64,000 nt of DNA from Stenotrophomonas sp. 24(2023) (GCF_030913365.1 NZ_CP133160.1:2394001-2458000); one strand, 5' to 3'; shown: positions 34,016 through 42,474, counted from the first letter of the stretch. Numbers and translations are program-made. The notes: generated by a model from the sequence alone, not told the origin.

Positions 34016-36634
34016 GTGTCCGTCCATCGTCGTGCCTCGTTGTCCCTGCTGTCCCTGTTCGCTGCCGCTGTGATGGCGCTGTCGTTGCCGGTATCACCGG
34101 CCCAGGCGCAGAACGCGTACTTCTTCCCGCAGGCCGTTGCCGCCAGCAGCAGCGAGCCTGCCTTCGATCCGGCCATTCCCACGCCGGAACAGTTCCTCGG
34201 CTACCCCATCGGCAGCCGCTATACCCGCCACGACCAGCTGGTGGCCTATTTCCAGGAACTGGCCCGGCATTCGCAGGCGATCCGCGTGCAGCAGATCGGC
34301 CAGAGCTACGAAGGGCGGCCGCTGCTGGTGGCCACCGTCACCGCCGCCGCCAACCAGGCGCGGCTGGAACAGATCCGCCAGCAGCACGCCACCCTGGTCG
34401 ATCCGGCGCAGCCACGCAGCGCCGCCGGTGACAGCCCGGTGGTGGTGTGGCTGGGCTACAGCGTGCACGGCAATGAAACCTCCAGCGGCGAGGCGGCGAT
34501 GCTGACCGCCTATTACCTGGTGGCCAACCGCAGTGCCGAAACCCGGCAGTGGCTGCAGCAGGCCGTGGTGCTGATCGACCCGGCGCAGAACCCGGACGGG
34601 CGTGACCGCGCGGCCAACTGGCACAATGCCTGGGCGTCGGACCCGGCGTCGCCGGACCCGGCCGACAAGGAACACGTCGAGCCTTTCCCGCAGGGGCGCA
34701 GCAACCACTACTTCACCGATCTCAACCGCGACTGGCTGGCCCTGACCCAGCAGGACACCCGGCCGAAGATCGCGCTGTTCCACCAGTGGTACCCGAACGT
34801 GCAGATCGACTTCCACGAGATGGGCAAGGACAGCACGTACTACTTCGAGCCCTCGCCGAAGAGCATGGAAAGCCCGCTCATTCCGGCCGCGTCCTATGCC
34901 TTCAACCGCACGCTGGCCAGGTACCACGCGCAGTCGCTGGATGCGCTGGGTTCGCTGTACTACACCGGTGAGAATTTCGACAATTTCTCGCCGGTGTACG
35001 GCTCGACCTACCCCGATTTCCACGGTGCGGTAGGGGTGACCTTCGAACAGGCCAGCTCGCGCGGGCGCGTGCAGGAATCGGCCAATGGCCTGCTGACGTT
35101 CGCTTTCACCATCCGCAACCACGTGGCCACCGGCCTGGGCACCGTACGCGGTGCGGTGGCCGAGCGCAGCGGCCTGTTCGATCTGCAGAAGGACTTCTTC
35201 CAGTCGGCGCTGAAGCAGGCCGCGCAGCAGCCGCTGAAGAGCTTTGTGTTCGGTGATGCGCATGACCCGGCCTTGACCCGTCGCCTGCTGGAACTGCTGT
35301 TGCTGCACCACATCGAGGTGCGCGCGCTGGACCGTGCCGTCACCGTGGAAGGGCAGCACTTCGCGCCCGGCAGTGCCTACGTGGTACCGGTGCAGCAGCC
35401 GCAGTTCCGCCTGGTGCATTCGATCTTCGCCGACACCCCGCCGATCAAGGGCGATGTGTTCTACGGCAGCACCAGCTATGCCATCGCGCCGGCCTACGGC
35501 GTGGCGTTTGCCGGCAGCCGCAGCCGCATCGAGGGCGGTGCACGCGTGATGGCACTGCCGGCGGCGCAGGGCGGTGTGGCCGGTGGCGCGGCCAGCTTCG
35601 CCTATGCCTTCGACTGGCGCGACTACAACGCCAGCCGCCTGCTGGCTGCTCTGCAGGGCCAGCGGCTGGCGACCCGTTCGGCCCAGCAGCCGTTCACCGC
35701 AGGCACCGCACAGGGGGAGGTGGACTTCGCCGCCGGCAGCATCGTCATTCCGGTCAGCGGCCAACCGCTGCAGGGCGAGGCGTTGCAGGCCGCCGTGGAC
35801 CGCGCCGCGCGGGACGCCGGCGTGCGGGTGCACGCCCTGGCCAGCGGCCGCAGCACGCGCGGGATCGATCTGGGCAGCGATGGCGTCAAGGCACTGCGCA
35901 CCCCGGCAGTGGCGCTGGTGATGGGCGAGGGCGTGGCCGCCACCGAGATCGGCTCGGCCTGGTTCCTGCTTGACCAGCAGCTGCGCCTGCCGGCCAGCAA
36001 GCTCGACCCGGCGCAGCTGGGCAAGGTGCCACTGGACCGCTACACCACCGTGGTGCTGTCCGGTGGCAGCTACGCCAGTGTCGATGCCACCGCCGTGGCC
36101 GCGCTCAAGCGCTGGATCCAGGCCGGCGGCTCACTGGTCACCTACGGCACGGCGGCCAAGTGGGCGATCGAGCAGAAGCTGGCCGATGGCGAGCAGCTGG
36201 GCAAGGATGAGGAGGCCGGGGACGAAGCCCGCCGCGCCTTCGGTGACCAGCGTGATATCGCCGCGATCGAGCGTGTGAGTGGCAACATCCTCAGTGCCGA
36301 TGTGGATACCAGCCATCCGCTGGCCTTCGGCGTGCCGCGCGGCCAGCTGGCGATCAACAAGGAAAACACCGTTGTCCTGCAGCCCAGCCGCAATCCGTTC
36401 TCGACCGTGGTGCGCATCGACAGCCCGCCGCGGGTGAACGGCTACCTGTCAGAGCGCAACCGCAGCCGGGTGGCGGGCAGTGCGTGGCTGCTGGTATCAC
36501 CGCAGGGGCAGGGCAACGTGGTGCTGTTCGCCGATGACCCGGCACACCGCAAGTACTGGCATGGCACCGAGCGCCTGCTGATCAATGCGATCTTCTTCGG
36601 CAACCTGGTGAATCCGGCGAAAGCCCGCGGCTAG
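34016..36634 (+). CDS. secreted M14-family zinc carboxypeptidase
   Basis: This is an 872-residue secreted metallopeptidase. GTG 34016 follows GGGGGAA and gives a signal peptide (LLSLFAAAVMALSLPVSPAQA). Zinc ligands are H and E in GYSVHGNETSSGEA and the histidine in QIDFHEMGKDSTY. The arginine-containing NPDGRDRA segment and the candidate general-base glutamate in GVTFEQASSRGR complete the M14 core. About 450 C-terminal residues form additional domains, including a type 1 glutamine amidotransferase-like segment (TYGTAAKWAI). It likely acts in the periplasm or outside, supplying peptides to the receptor encoded just upstream. Confidence 0.88.
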   Translation: MSVHRRASLSLLSLFAAAVMALSLPVSPAQAQNAYFFPQAVAASSSEPAFDPAIPTPEQFLGYPIGSRYTRHDQLVAYFQELARHSQAIRVQQIGQSYEGRPLLVATVTAAANQARLEQIRQQHATLVDPAQPRSAAGDSPVVVWLGYSVHGNETSSGEAAMLTAYYLVANRSAETRQWLQQAVVLIDPAQNPDGRDRAANWHNAWASDPASPDPADKEHVEPFPQGRSNHYFTDLNRDWLALTQQDTRPKIALFHQWYPNVQIDFHEMGKDSTYYFEPSPKSMESPLIPAASYAFNRTLARYHAQSLDALGSLYYTGENFDNFSPVYGSTYPDFHGAVGVTFEQASSRGRVQESANGLLTFAFTIRNHVATGLGTVRGAVAERSGLFDLQKDFFQSALKQAAQQPLKSFVFGDAHDPALTRRLLELLLLHHIEVRALDRAVTVEGQHFAPGSAYVVPVQQPQFRLVHSIFADTPPIKGDVFYGSTSYAIAPAYGVAFAGSRSRIEGGARVMALPAAQGGVAGGAASFAYAFDWRDYNASRLLAALQGQRLATRSAQQPFTAGTAQGEVDFAAGSIVIPVSGQPLQGEALQAAVDRAARDAGVRVHALASGRSTRGIDLGSDGVKALRTPAVALVMGEGVAATEIGSAWFLLDQQLRLPASKLDPAQLGKVPLDRYTTVVLSGGSYASVDATAVAALKRWIQAGGSLVTYGTAAKWAIEQKLADGEQLGKDEEAGDEARRAFGDQRDIAAIERVSGNILSADVDTSHPLAFGVPRGQLAINKENTVVLQPSRNPFSTVVRIDSPPRVNGYLSERNRSRVAGSAWLLVSPQGQGNVVLFADDPAHRKYWHGTERLLINAIFFGNLVNPAKARG

Positions 36635-36663
36635 GCGCCGTGTCGCGGCATGCCGGCGCCGTT

Positions 36664-36687
36664 GTAGATCCACGCCATGCGTGGATG
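36664..36687 (+). repeat. SMAG element
   Basis: The element starts GTAGATCCACGCC and closes with GGCGTGGAT symmetry around CATG (CCACGC/GCGTGG). It is identical over 24 bases to the two central elements at 38760 and 38826. It lies between the convergent ends of the peptidase and rhlE genes. Confidence 0.75.
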
Positions 36688-36715
36688 ACGCGCCATCGGG
36701 CATGCCGGTGCTGTT

Positions 36716-36728
36716 CCATGCGTGGATG
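36716..36728 (+). repeat. SMAG half-element
   Basis: CCATGCGTGGATG is the right half of the same repeat without its left GTAG arm, lying between two complete copies. It looks like a decayed or partly deleted unit. Confidence 0.5.
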
Positions 36729-36744
36729 ACACGCCGCTGCTGTT

Positions 36745-36769
36745 GTAGATCCACGCCATGCGTGGATCC
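36745..36769 (+). repeat. SMAG element
   Basis: This is the second complete copy in this gap, in the same orientation as the one at 36664 and 81 bp from it. It differs only in its last base before the next unique sequence. Confidence 0.75.
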
Positions 36770-36787
36770 ACAGCGGCTGCCGGCAAC

Positions 36788-36817
36788 AAAAAAGGGACGA
36801 CGCTTTCGCGTCGTCCC
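36788..36817 (-). terminator. intrinsic terminator of rhlE
   Basis: Read on the minus strand: GGGACGACGC-GAAA-GCGTCGTCCC followed by six Ts. The GAAA tetraloop and 10-bp stem make it a very strong terminator, 25 bases past the rhlE stop. Confidence 0.92.
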
Positions 36818-36842
36818 TCGATCAGCGTTCCGGACCGCGGTA

Positions 36843-38264
36843 TCAACCGGCGCGGTTGCCACCGCCGTTGCCGCCCTGGCCGCGGCCACGACCGCCGCCG
36901 TTGCCACCACCGCCACGGCGCTGGCCCTGGCCGGCACCGGCGCGCTGCTGGCCGTTGCCAGCGCCCTCGCGGCGGCCACCACCGGCCTTCTTCGGGCCGG
37001 CGTGCGCGTGACGCGGCGCATCGCCATGCGGGCGGCGCGCGTGGTGCTTGCGCGGTGCGCGGTCGCCGGTATCGTGCTCGGCCTTGCCCGGCGCACTGTT
37101 GCCCCAGCGGATCGGCGTCTGCAGTTCGAAGCCCGGCACATCGCGGATTTCCATGTCGCGGCCCAGCAGGCGCACGATGGCGCGCAGCAGCTTCACTTCA
37201 TCCTGCGCCACCAGCGAAACCGCTTCGCCGGTCGAGCCATTGCGGCCGGTGCGGCCGATGCGGTGCACGTAATCCTCGGCCACCATCGGCAGGTCGAAGT
37301 TGATCACCTTCGGCAGCTCGTTGATGTCGATGCCGCGCGCGGCGATATCGGTGGCCACCAGCACGGTCACCCGGCCGGCCTTGAAGTCACCCAGCGCACG
37401 CAGGCGCTGGCCCTGGCTCTTGTTGCCATGGATCGCGGCGGTCTTGATGCCCGACTTTTCCAGGAACGTGGCCAGCTTGTCGCTGCCATGCTTGGTACGT
37501 GCGAACACCAGTGTCTGCTGGCGGCTGTCCTGCGCCAGCAGGTGCAGCAGCAGGTCGCGCTTGCGGCTGGCGTCGACCGGGTGCACGCGGTGGGTGATGG
37601 TTTCGGCCACCGTGTTCTTCGGCGTCACCTGGATCTGTTCCGGGTTGCGCATGAACTCCAGCGCCAGCTGGCGGATGTTGTCCTCGAAGGTGGCCGAGAA
37701 CAGCAGGGTCTGCCGGTTCTGCTTGGGCAGCTTGGCCAGGATGCGCTTGATCGAGGGCAGGAAGCCCATGTCGAGCATGCGGTCGGCTTCGTCCAGCACC
37801 AGCAGTTCGATGCCGGACAGGTCCACGCTGCGACGCTCCAGGTGGTCGATCAGGCGGCCCGGGCAGGCCACCAGCAGGTCCACGCCGCGGCGCAGGATGT
37901 CCAGCTGGTTGCCCATGCCCACACCACCGTAGATGCAGGCGCTGGGGATGCGCAGGTACTTGCTGTAGCCACGCAGGCTGTCATGCACCTGGGTGGCCAG
38001 TTCGCGGGTCGGGGCCAGGATCAGCGCGCGCGGCTTGCGCGGGCCGCCGGCACGCACTTCCTGCGGCGCGGTGCCCAGGTGCTGCAGCAGCGGCAGGCCG
38101 AAGGCGGCGGTCTTGCCGGTGCCGGTCTGTGCACCGGCCAGCAGGTCACGGCCGGCCAGCGCCAGCGGGATCGCCTGCTGCTGGATCGGGGTCGGGTTTT
38201 CGTAGCCCTGCTCGGCGAGCGCGCGCAGCAGGAAGGGCGCCAGGCCCAGCGATTCAAAAGACAT
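36843..38264 (-). CDS. rhlE: DEAD-box ATP-dependent RNA helicase
   Basis: This 473-residue helicase has all DEAD-box motifs: Q motif PTPIQQQAIP, motif I AQTGTGKT, Ia PTRELA, II VLDEADRMLDMGF, III SAT, V ATDIAARGID and VI HRIGRTGR. A basic, glycine-rich tail of about 90 residues (GQGQRRGGGGNGGG and similar) is typical of the RhlE group and binds RNA. It acts in ribosome assembly and RNA decay. The mRNA leader appears long (about 250 nt). The gene is followed by a strong terminator and SMAG repeats. Confidence 0.93.
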   Translation of the reverse strand: MSFESLGLAPFLLRALAEQGYENPTPIQQQAIPLALAGRDLLAGAQTGTGKTAAFGLPLLQHLGTAPQEVRAGGPRKPRALILAPTRELATQVHDSLRGYSKYLRIPSACIYGGVGMGNQLDILRRGVDLLVACPGRLIDHLERRSVDLSGIELLVLDEADRMLDMGFLPSIKRILAKLPKQNRQTLLFSATFEDNIRQLALEFMRNPEQIQVTPKNTVAETITHRVHPVDASRKRDLLLHLLAQDSRQQTLVFARTKHGSDKLATFLEKSGIKTAAIHGNKSQGQRLRALGDFKAGRVTVLVATDIAARGIDINELPKVINFDLPMVAEDYVHRIGRTGRNGSTGEAVSLVAQDEVKLLRAIVRLLGRDMEIRDVPGFELQTPIRWGNSAPGKAEHDTGDRAPRKHHARRPHGDAPRHAHAGPKKAGGGRREGAGNGQQRAGAGQGQRRGGGGNGGGRGRGQGGNGGGNRAG

Positions 38265-38515
38265 TGAGAGTGCTCCAAAGACAAAGATCGCCTGGCCGAA
38301 TGGCCAGACGTGGGCAGATCGAACTGATCGGCCGACTCGGAGCGTTCCCGTGAACCGCGCTGCGAGAAATTGGGTGCAGCCGGCGCGGTGCGCAGACTGG
38401 AATGCGGGGCGAACGGCGTCGGAGTGGGGGCGGGCGAGGGGTCGGGTGACCTGGCTCGCCGGCGGTCCCGAAGGGAAACGGACGGCCGCTGCAGACCTGC
38501 ATAGTCTAGCCGATG
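38265..38515 (-). promoter_or_regulatory. long leader/promoter region of rhlE
   Basis: This 250-bp stretch before rhlE holds no gene. A TAGACTAT -10-like sequence lies near 38502-38513 on the minus strand, which would give a leader of roughly 230 nt. Long leaders are common for cold-shock-regulated helicase genes; regulation here is inferred only. The repeat composite begins directly after it. Confidence 0.4.
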
Positions 38516-38636
38516 GTTGAGACCGGCGCAAAAAGGCCTGTTCAGGTAAGGGGTTCTCTCTGCAGGGCTGCGCCCTGCACCCGCAGAGGGCGAAGCAACG
38601 TCAACGTCAACGTCAAAAGCGGATTTCCTGAGGGAT

Positions 38637-38738
38637 GGCGGGGTGGGGCCGGTGGCGGGAGACGCCGTAAACCCGTCCATGGGGGCTTGGCCGCGGCATC
38701 CCTGCTGCGGACACTCCCGTCCCCGGCCCCACCCCGCC
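38637..38738 (+). repeat. large hairpin element, left copy
   Basis: 16-bp perfect arms (38637-38652 and 38723-38738, beginning GGCGGGGTGGGGCCGG) flank an interior containing ACGCCGTAAACCC and GGGGGCTTGG. The interior matches, in reverse orientation, that of the copy at 38865-38966. Confidence 0.75.
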
Positions 38739-38759
38739 TCCGGCACTTCCCCGTGATCT

Positions 38760-38783
38760 GTAGATCCACGCCATGCGTGGATG
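38760..38783 (+). repeat. SMAG element (centre left)
   Basis: A complete 24-base copy beginning GTAGATCCACGCC, facing the second copy 42 bp away in inverted orientation. The two together could form a large stem of their own. Confidence 0.75.
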
Positions 38784-38825
38784 GATCTCCATCGAAATCG
38801 GGTATTTCTGGAATGCATCGAAGCA

Positions 38826-38849
38826 CATCCACGCATGGCGTGGATCTAC
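38826..38849 (-). repeat. SMAG element (centre right, inverted)
   Basis: This is the exact reverse complement of the element at 38760-38783 over all 24 bases. The tail-to-tail pairing of two SMAG units is a known arrangement for mobile REP dimers. Confidence 0.75.
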
Positions 38850-38864
38850 CGGCCATCTGTCGAA

Positions 38865-38966
38865 GGCGGGGCACTGTGGGTTTGCGGGGTGTGAGCGGCA
38901 TGGATGCCGCGACCAAGCCCCCAGGGATGGGTTCACGGCGTCCCCGCGAACCCACAGTGTCCCGCC
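38865..38966 (-). repeat. large hairpin element, right copy (inverted)
   Basis: 25-base arms (38865-38889 and 38942-38966) match at about 23 positions. The interior is the reverse complement, with a few changes, of the interior of the left copy. Because the arms differ in sequence from the left copy but still pair with each other, compensating changes appear to have kept the stem. Confidence 0.75.
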
Positions 38967-39143
38967 ATCCCACGGAATGCCGGCCGTTGCTTCGGCGGTT
39001 GACTTGGCTTGAAGCAGGTGCAGGGCGCAGCCCTGCCGGACCCCGCCTGCGGTAGGGTGTCCGGATGCCGCGCTGCAGCTTGGTTCTGGCGCGCATTTGA
39101 TTACACTTGAAACTTGTTTGCCCATCATCCGGACACCCACCCC

Positions 39144-40133
39144 ATGAAGCTTGGTTCACTGAAGGAAGGCGGCCGCGACGGCACCCTGATCGTGGTTTCG
39201 CGCGACCTCGCGCACGGCGTGCGCGCCACCGGCATCGCCGCGACCCTGCAGCAGGCGCTGGAGGACTGGAGCCATGTCGCACCGCGCCTGAATGCCCTGT
39301 ACGAGTCGCTCAACGCCGGCGACGCCGATGGCGTGTTCGACATCGATCCGCAGGCGCTGGCCGCACCGCTGCCGCGCGCGTATGAATTCGTCGATGGCAG
39401 CGCCTACCTGCCGCACGTGGAGCGCGTCCGCCGCGCCCGTGGCGCCGAGGTGCCGGAAAGCTTCTATACCGATCCGCTGATGTACCAGGCCACCAGCGCC
39501 GGCTTCTACGGCCCGCGCGATGCGGTGAAGGTGGTCAGCGAGGACTACGGCATCGACCTGGAAGCCGAGCTGGTGGTCATCACCGACGACGTGCCGATGG
39601 CGGTCACCCCGGAGCAGGCCGCCGGCCATATCCAGCTGATCGGCCTGGTCAACGATGTCTCGCTGCGCAACCTGATCCCGGGCGAACTGGCCAAGGGCTT
39701 CGGCTTCCTGCAGTCCAAGCCGCGCTCGGCGCTGTCGCCGGTGTTCGTCACCCCCGATGAGCTGGGCGGGGCCTGGCAGGACAGCAAGGTGCACCTGCCG
39801 CTGCTGACCCACATCAACGGCGCCTGGTTCGGCGCACCGGAAGCGGGCGTGGACATGCAGTTCAACTTCGCCCAGCTGGTGGCGCACGCAGCGAAAACCC
39901 GTCCGCTCGGCGCCGGCACCATCGTCGGCTCGGGCACCATCGCCAACGAGGACACCAGCAAGGGCGCATCCTGTTTTGCCGAGCAGCGCACGGTGGAAAC
40001 CCTGCGCGACGGCAAGCCGAGCACGCCGTTCATGTCCTTCGGCGATGTGGTCCGTATCGAGATGCTTGATGCGGCAGGCAACAGCCTCTTCGGTGCGATC
40101 GAACAGCGCATCGAACAGGCCGCCAAGCCCTGA
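39144..40133 (+). CDS. fumarylacetoacetate hydrolase family protein
   Basis: This 329-residue FAH-fold hydrolase probably cleaves fumarylacetoacetate to fumarate and acetoacetate, the last step of tyrosine degradation. The metal-binding acids are in EDYGIDLEAELVV and LIGLVNDVSLR, with PLGAGTIVGSGTIAN further on. ATG 39144 is chosen over a start at 39114. The next gene, 14 bp away, encodes maleylacetoacetate isomerase, the preceding step of the same pathway, which strengthens the assignment. Earlier pathway genes are not in the window. Confidence 0.88.
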   Translation: MKLGSLKEGGRDGTLIVVSRDLAHGVRATGIAATLQQALEDWSHVAPRLNALYESLNAGDADGVFDIDPQALAAPLPRAYEFVDGSAYLPHVERVRRARGAEVPESFYTDPLMYQATSAGFYGPRDAVKVVSEDYGIDLEAELVVITDDVPMAVTPEQAAGHIQLIGLVNDVSLRNLIPGELAKGFGFLQSKPRSALSPVFVTPDELGGAWQDSKVHLPLLTHINGAWFGAPEAGVDMQFNFAQLVAHAAKTRPLGAGTIVGSGTIANEDTSKGASCFAEQRTVETLRDGKPSTPFMSFGDVVRIEMLDAAGNSLFGAIEQRIEQAAKP

Positions 40134-40147
40134 GCGCGGAGGCGGCG

Positions 40148-40816
40148 ATGGTGATCGAGGTGGACGATGGCATCGTCCTGCATACCTACTGGCGTTCCAG
40201 CGCCGCCTACCGCGTGCGGATCGGCCTGGCCCTGAAGGGCCTGGCCTGGCAGGCGCGGCCGGTGCACCTGGTGCGTGACGGCGGCGAGCAGCACGGCGCG
40301 GCGTACCGGGCGCTCAATCCGCAGCAGCTGGTACCGACCCTGGAGCACGAGGGGCAGGTGCTGACCCAGTCGCTGGCCATCCTGGAATACCTGGACGAGC
40401 GCTTCCCGCAGGTGCCGCTGCTGCCGGCCGATGCGGCCGGGCGGGCGCGGGTGCGGGCACTGGCCCAGCTGGTGGCCTGCGACATCCATCCGATCAACAA
40501 CCTGCGGGTCATGCAGTACCTGGAGCGCGACCTGCAGCTGCCGGCACCGGCCCGCACGCAGTGGACCGCGCACTGGATGGTGGAAGGCTTCGCCGCGATG
40601 GAAGCGATGCTGGCCGGCAGCGCCGCTACCGGCACGTTCTGCCACGGCGACCGCCCCGGCCTGGCCGATGCCTGCCTGCTGCCGCAGCTGTACAACGCCC
40701 ACCGCTTCAACGTGGACCTGGCGCCGTACCCGACCCTGCGCCGCATCGAGGCCGCCTGCCAGGCGCTGGACGCCTTCGTGCAGGCACGGCCGGAAAACCA
40801 GGCCGACGCCGCCTGA
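40148..40816 (+). CDS. maiA: maleylacetoacetate isomerase
   Basis: This 222-residue zeta-class glutathione transferase isomerises maleylacetoacetate to fumarylacetoacetate using glutathione. The glutathione site motif is YWRSSAAYRVRIGLALKG, followed by LNPQQLVPTLEHEG and SLAILEYLDERFP. The C-terminal domain has CDIHPINNLRV, typical of MaiA. It is cotranscribed with the FAH gene and convergent with pilU. Confidence 0.92.
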   Translation: MVIEVDDGIVLHTYWRSSAAYRVRIGLALKGLAWQARPVHLVRDGGEQHGAAYRALNPQQLVPTLEHEGQVLTQSLAILEYLDERFPQVPLLPADAAGRARVRALAQLVACDIHPINNLRVMQYLERDLQLPAPARTQWTAHWMVEGFAAMEAMLAGSAATGTFCHGDRPGLADACLLPQLYNAHRFNVDLAPYPTLRRIEAACQALDAFVQARPENQADAA

Positions 40817-40858
40817 GGTACTGCGGGGTTCGCCGGGCACTCCCCGGCAGCCTCCCGG

Positions 40859-41986
40859 TCAGAATCCGTGGGTGATCGTCGGCTGGCCAGCCGAGTAATC
40901 CGCATACGGGTCGTGTTCGCCGCTGCTGCCCTCGGACAGGCGGAACTTCAACGCCAGCCCGTCGCGTGAATCGGCCGCGCGCAGCGCTTCTTCCTGGTCG
41001 ATGGTGCCGGCCTTGGCCAGCCGGAACAGGCACTGGTCGAAGCTTTCCATGCCTTCCTCCAGCGAGGCCTCCATCGCGGCCTTGATCTCGTGCACCTGGC
41101 CGCGGCGCAGCAGGTCGCGGATCAGCGGGGTGTTGATCAGCACCTCGGTGGCCGGCAGCCGGCGCCCGTCCTTGTTCTTCACCAGGCGCTGGCTGATCAC
41201 CGCGCGCAGGTTCAGCGACAGGTTCATCAGCACGTTGCGGTGCGCGCTTTCCGGGAAGAAGTTGAGGATGCGCTCGATCGTCTGGTCGGCATTGTTGGAG
41301 TGCAGCGTGGCCAGGCACAGGTGGCCGGTCTCGGCGAAGGCGATGGCCGCCTCCATCGTTTCCGCATCCAGGATCTCGCCGATCAGGATCACGTCCGGGG
41401 CTTCACGCATCGCGTTCTTCAGCGCGTTGTGGAAGGCATGGGTGTCCAGCCCGACCTCGCGCTGGTTGACGATGGACAGCTTGTGCTTGTGCAGGTACTC
41501 GATCGGGTCCTCGATGGTGAGGATGTGCCCGGTGGTCGTGCTGTTGCGGTGGTCGATCATCGAGGCCAGCGAGGTCGACTTGCCCGAGCCGGTGGAGCCG
41601 ACCACCAGCACCAGCCCGCGCGGGGTCATGATGACGTCCTTGAGCACCTGCGGCAGGTTCAGCTCTTCGATGCTGGGAATCTTGCTGCGGATGGCGCGGA
41701 TGACCATGCCCACTTCGCCGCGCTGCTTGAACACGTTGACGCGGAAGCGCCCGGCGTCGGGCAGGGCGATGGCCATGTTCAGTTCCAGCTCGCGCTCGAA
41801 CTGGGGCACCTGGCCCTCGTCCATCAGCGAGTAGGCGATCTTCTTGACCATGCCCGGCGGCAGGCCGGTATTGCCCAGCGGATACAGCTTGCCTTCGATC
41901 TTGATATAGACCGGTGCCCCGGTGGTCAGGAACATGTCCGAGGCGTTCTTTTCGGTCATCAGCTTCAGGAAGTAGCCGATATCCAT
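40859..41986 (-). CDS. pilU: type IV pilus twitching-motility ATPase
   Basis: This 375-residue PilT/PilU-family secretion ATPase powers pilus retraction at the inner membrane. Walker A is VGSTGSGKSTSLA, the Asp box is TIEDPIEYLHKHK, the His box is ETGHLCLATLHSNNADQ and Walker B is APDVILIGEI. The pattern TGHILTIEDPIEY and the C-terminal extension (LKFRLSEGSSGEHDPY) match PilU rather than PilT. No pilT lies beside it in this window. It is divergent from the DUF4398 gene with about 100 bp between. Confidence 0.9.
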   Translation of the reverse strand: MDIGYFLKLMTEKNASDMFLTTGAPVYIKIEGKLYPLGNTGLPPGMVKKIAYSLMDEGQVPQFERELELNMAIALPDAGRFRVNVFKQRGEVGMVIRAIRSKIPSIEELNLPQVLKDVIMTPRGLVLVVGSTGSGKSTSLASMIDHRNSTTTGHILTIEDPIEYLHKHKLSIVNQREVGLDTHAFHNALKNAMREAPDVILIGEILDAETMEAAIAFAETGHLCLATLHSNNADQTIERILNFFPESAHRNVLMNLSLNLRAVISQRLVKNKDGRRLPATEVLINTPLIRDLLRRGQVHEIKAAMEASLEEGMESFDQCLFRLAKAGTIDQEEALRAADSRDGLALKFRLSEGSSGEHDPYADYSAGQPTITHGF

Positions 41987-42084
41987 CGCGAATTTTCCCC
42001 AACGAAACCGCCGGGCACCATTGCAAGCACGGCGCCAGCTTGACGACAATGGCCGCGTACCGACAACCGGGCACGGCCTCCCCA

Positions 42085-42474
42085 ATGAAACGACTTAGCT
42101 TCGCACAAATGCGCCAGGGCCTGTATGTGATGGCCTTTGCATTCGCGGCCTCTGGCCCGGTGATGGCGCAGGATGGCGCCCTGGAACTGGCCCAGGCCCG
42201 CCAGGCGGTGGACCGCGCCACCCAGGCCGATGCCGACCAGTACGCGCCGGACCTGCTGGACATGGCCCGGCAGGGCCTGGAACAGGCCCAGCGTGCCGCC
42301 GGCGACCGCCGGGAACGCAAGAACGCCCCGGCGCTGGCCCTGCGTGCCGCCGCGGACGCCGATCTGGCCCGCGCCCGCAGCGAGGAAGCCACCACCACCG
42401 CGCAGCTGCAGCTGCGCCGCAACGAAGTCACCAAGCTGCAGCGCCAGCTGGGGACCGGGGAGGACCGCCGTTGA
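42085..42474 (+). CDS. DUF4398-like exported protein
   Basis: This 129-residue secreted protein has a signal peptide (LYVMAFAFAASGPVMA) and then a helical, Ala/Arg-rich domain (ALELAQARQAVDRATQADAD, MARQGLEQAQRAA) of the DUF4398 type that often precedes OmpA-like domains. ATG 42085 is chosen because it leads to a proper signal. Its stop overlaps the TTG start of the next gene (TTGA). It probably forms a periplasmic complex with that protein. Molecular function unknown. Confidence 0.8.
   Translation: MKRLSFAQMRQGLYVMAFAFAASGPVMAQDGALELAQARQAVDRATQADADQYAPDLLDMARQGLEQAQRAAGDRRERKNAPALALRAAADADLARARSEEATTTAQLQLRRNEVTKLQRQLGTGEDRR

Larger units (their letters stand above)
38562..39036. repeat. 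nested mirror-symmetric composite of repeats
   Basis: This 475-bp interval is built from inverted layers around a centre near 38,800: an outer palindromic 20-mer (38562-38581 and 39017-39036), GAAGCAACG/CGTTGCTTC (38592-38600 and 38985-38993), two large hairpins in opposite orientation (38637-38738 and 38865-38966), and two SMAG elements in opposite orientation (38760-38783 and 38826-38849). Several frames are open through it but look like translated repeats. It separates the rhlE promoter from the fumarylacetoacetate hydrolase gene. Confidence 0.85.

Noticed and set aside
30972..34097. Minus-strand frame of 1041 codons opposite the TonB receptor
   Set aside because: Shadow of the receptor gene; it also runs through the queD start and the receptor's AT-rich promoter. 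Low-complexity product.
36681..38267. Plus-strand frame of 528 codons opposite rhlE
   Set aside because: Shadow of the DEAD-box helicase and read through SMAG repeats and the terminator.
38513..39282. Several frames of 80-250 codons in the rhlE-FAH gap, both strands
   Set aside because: They translate the repeat composite; the same peptide fragments (e.g. STPCVD, PRMAWI) recur from SMAG units in different frames, which shows they are repeat products.
40859..41986. PilT rather than PilU
   Set aside because: The motif pattern around the Asp and His boxes and the C-terminal extension fit PilU better; PilT also usually sits beside pilU, and only one gene is present here.
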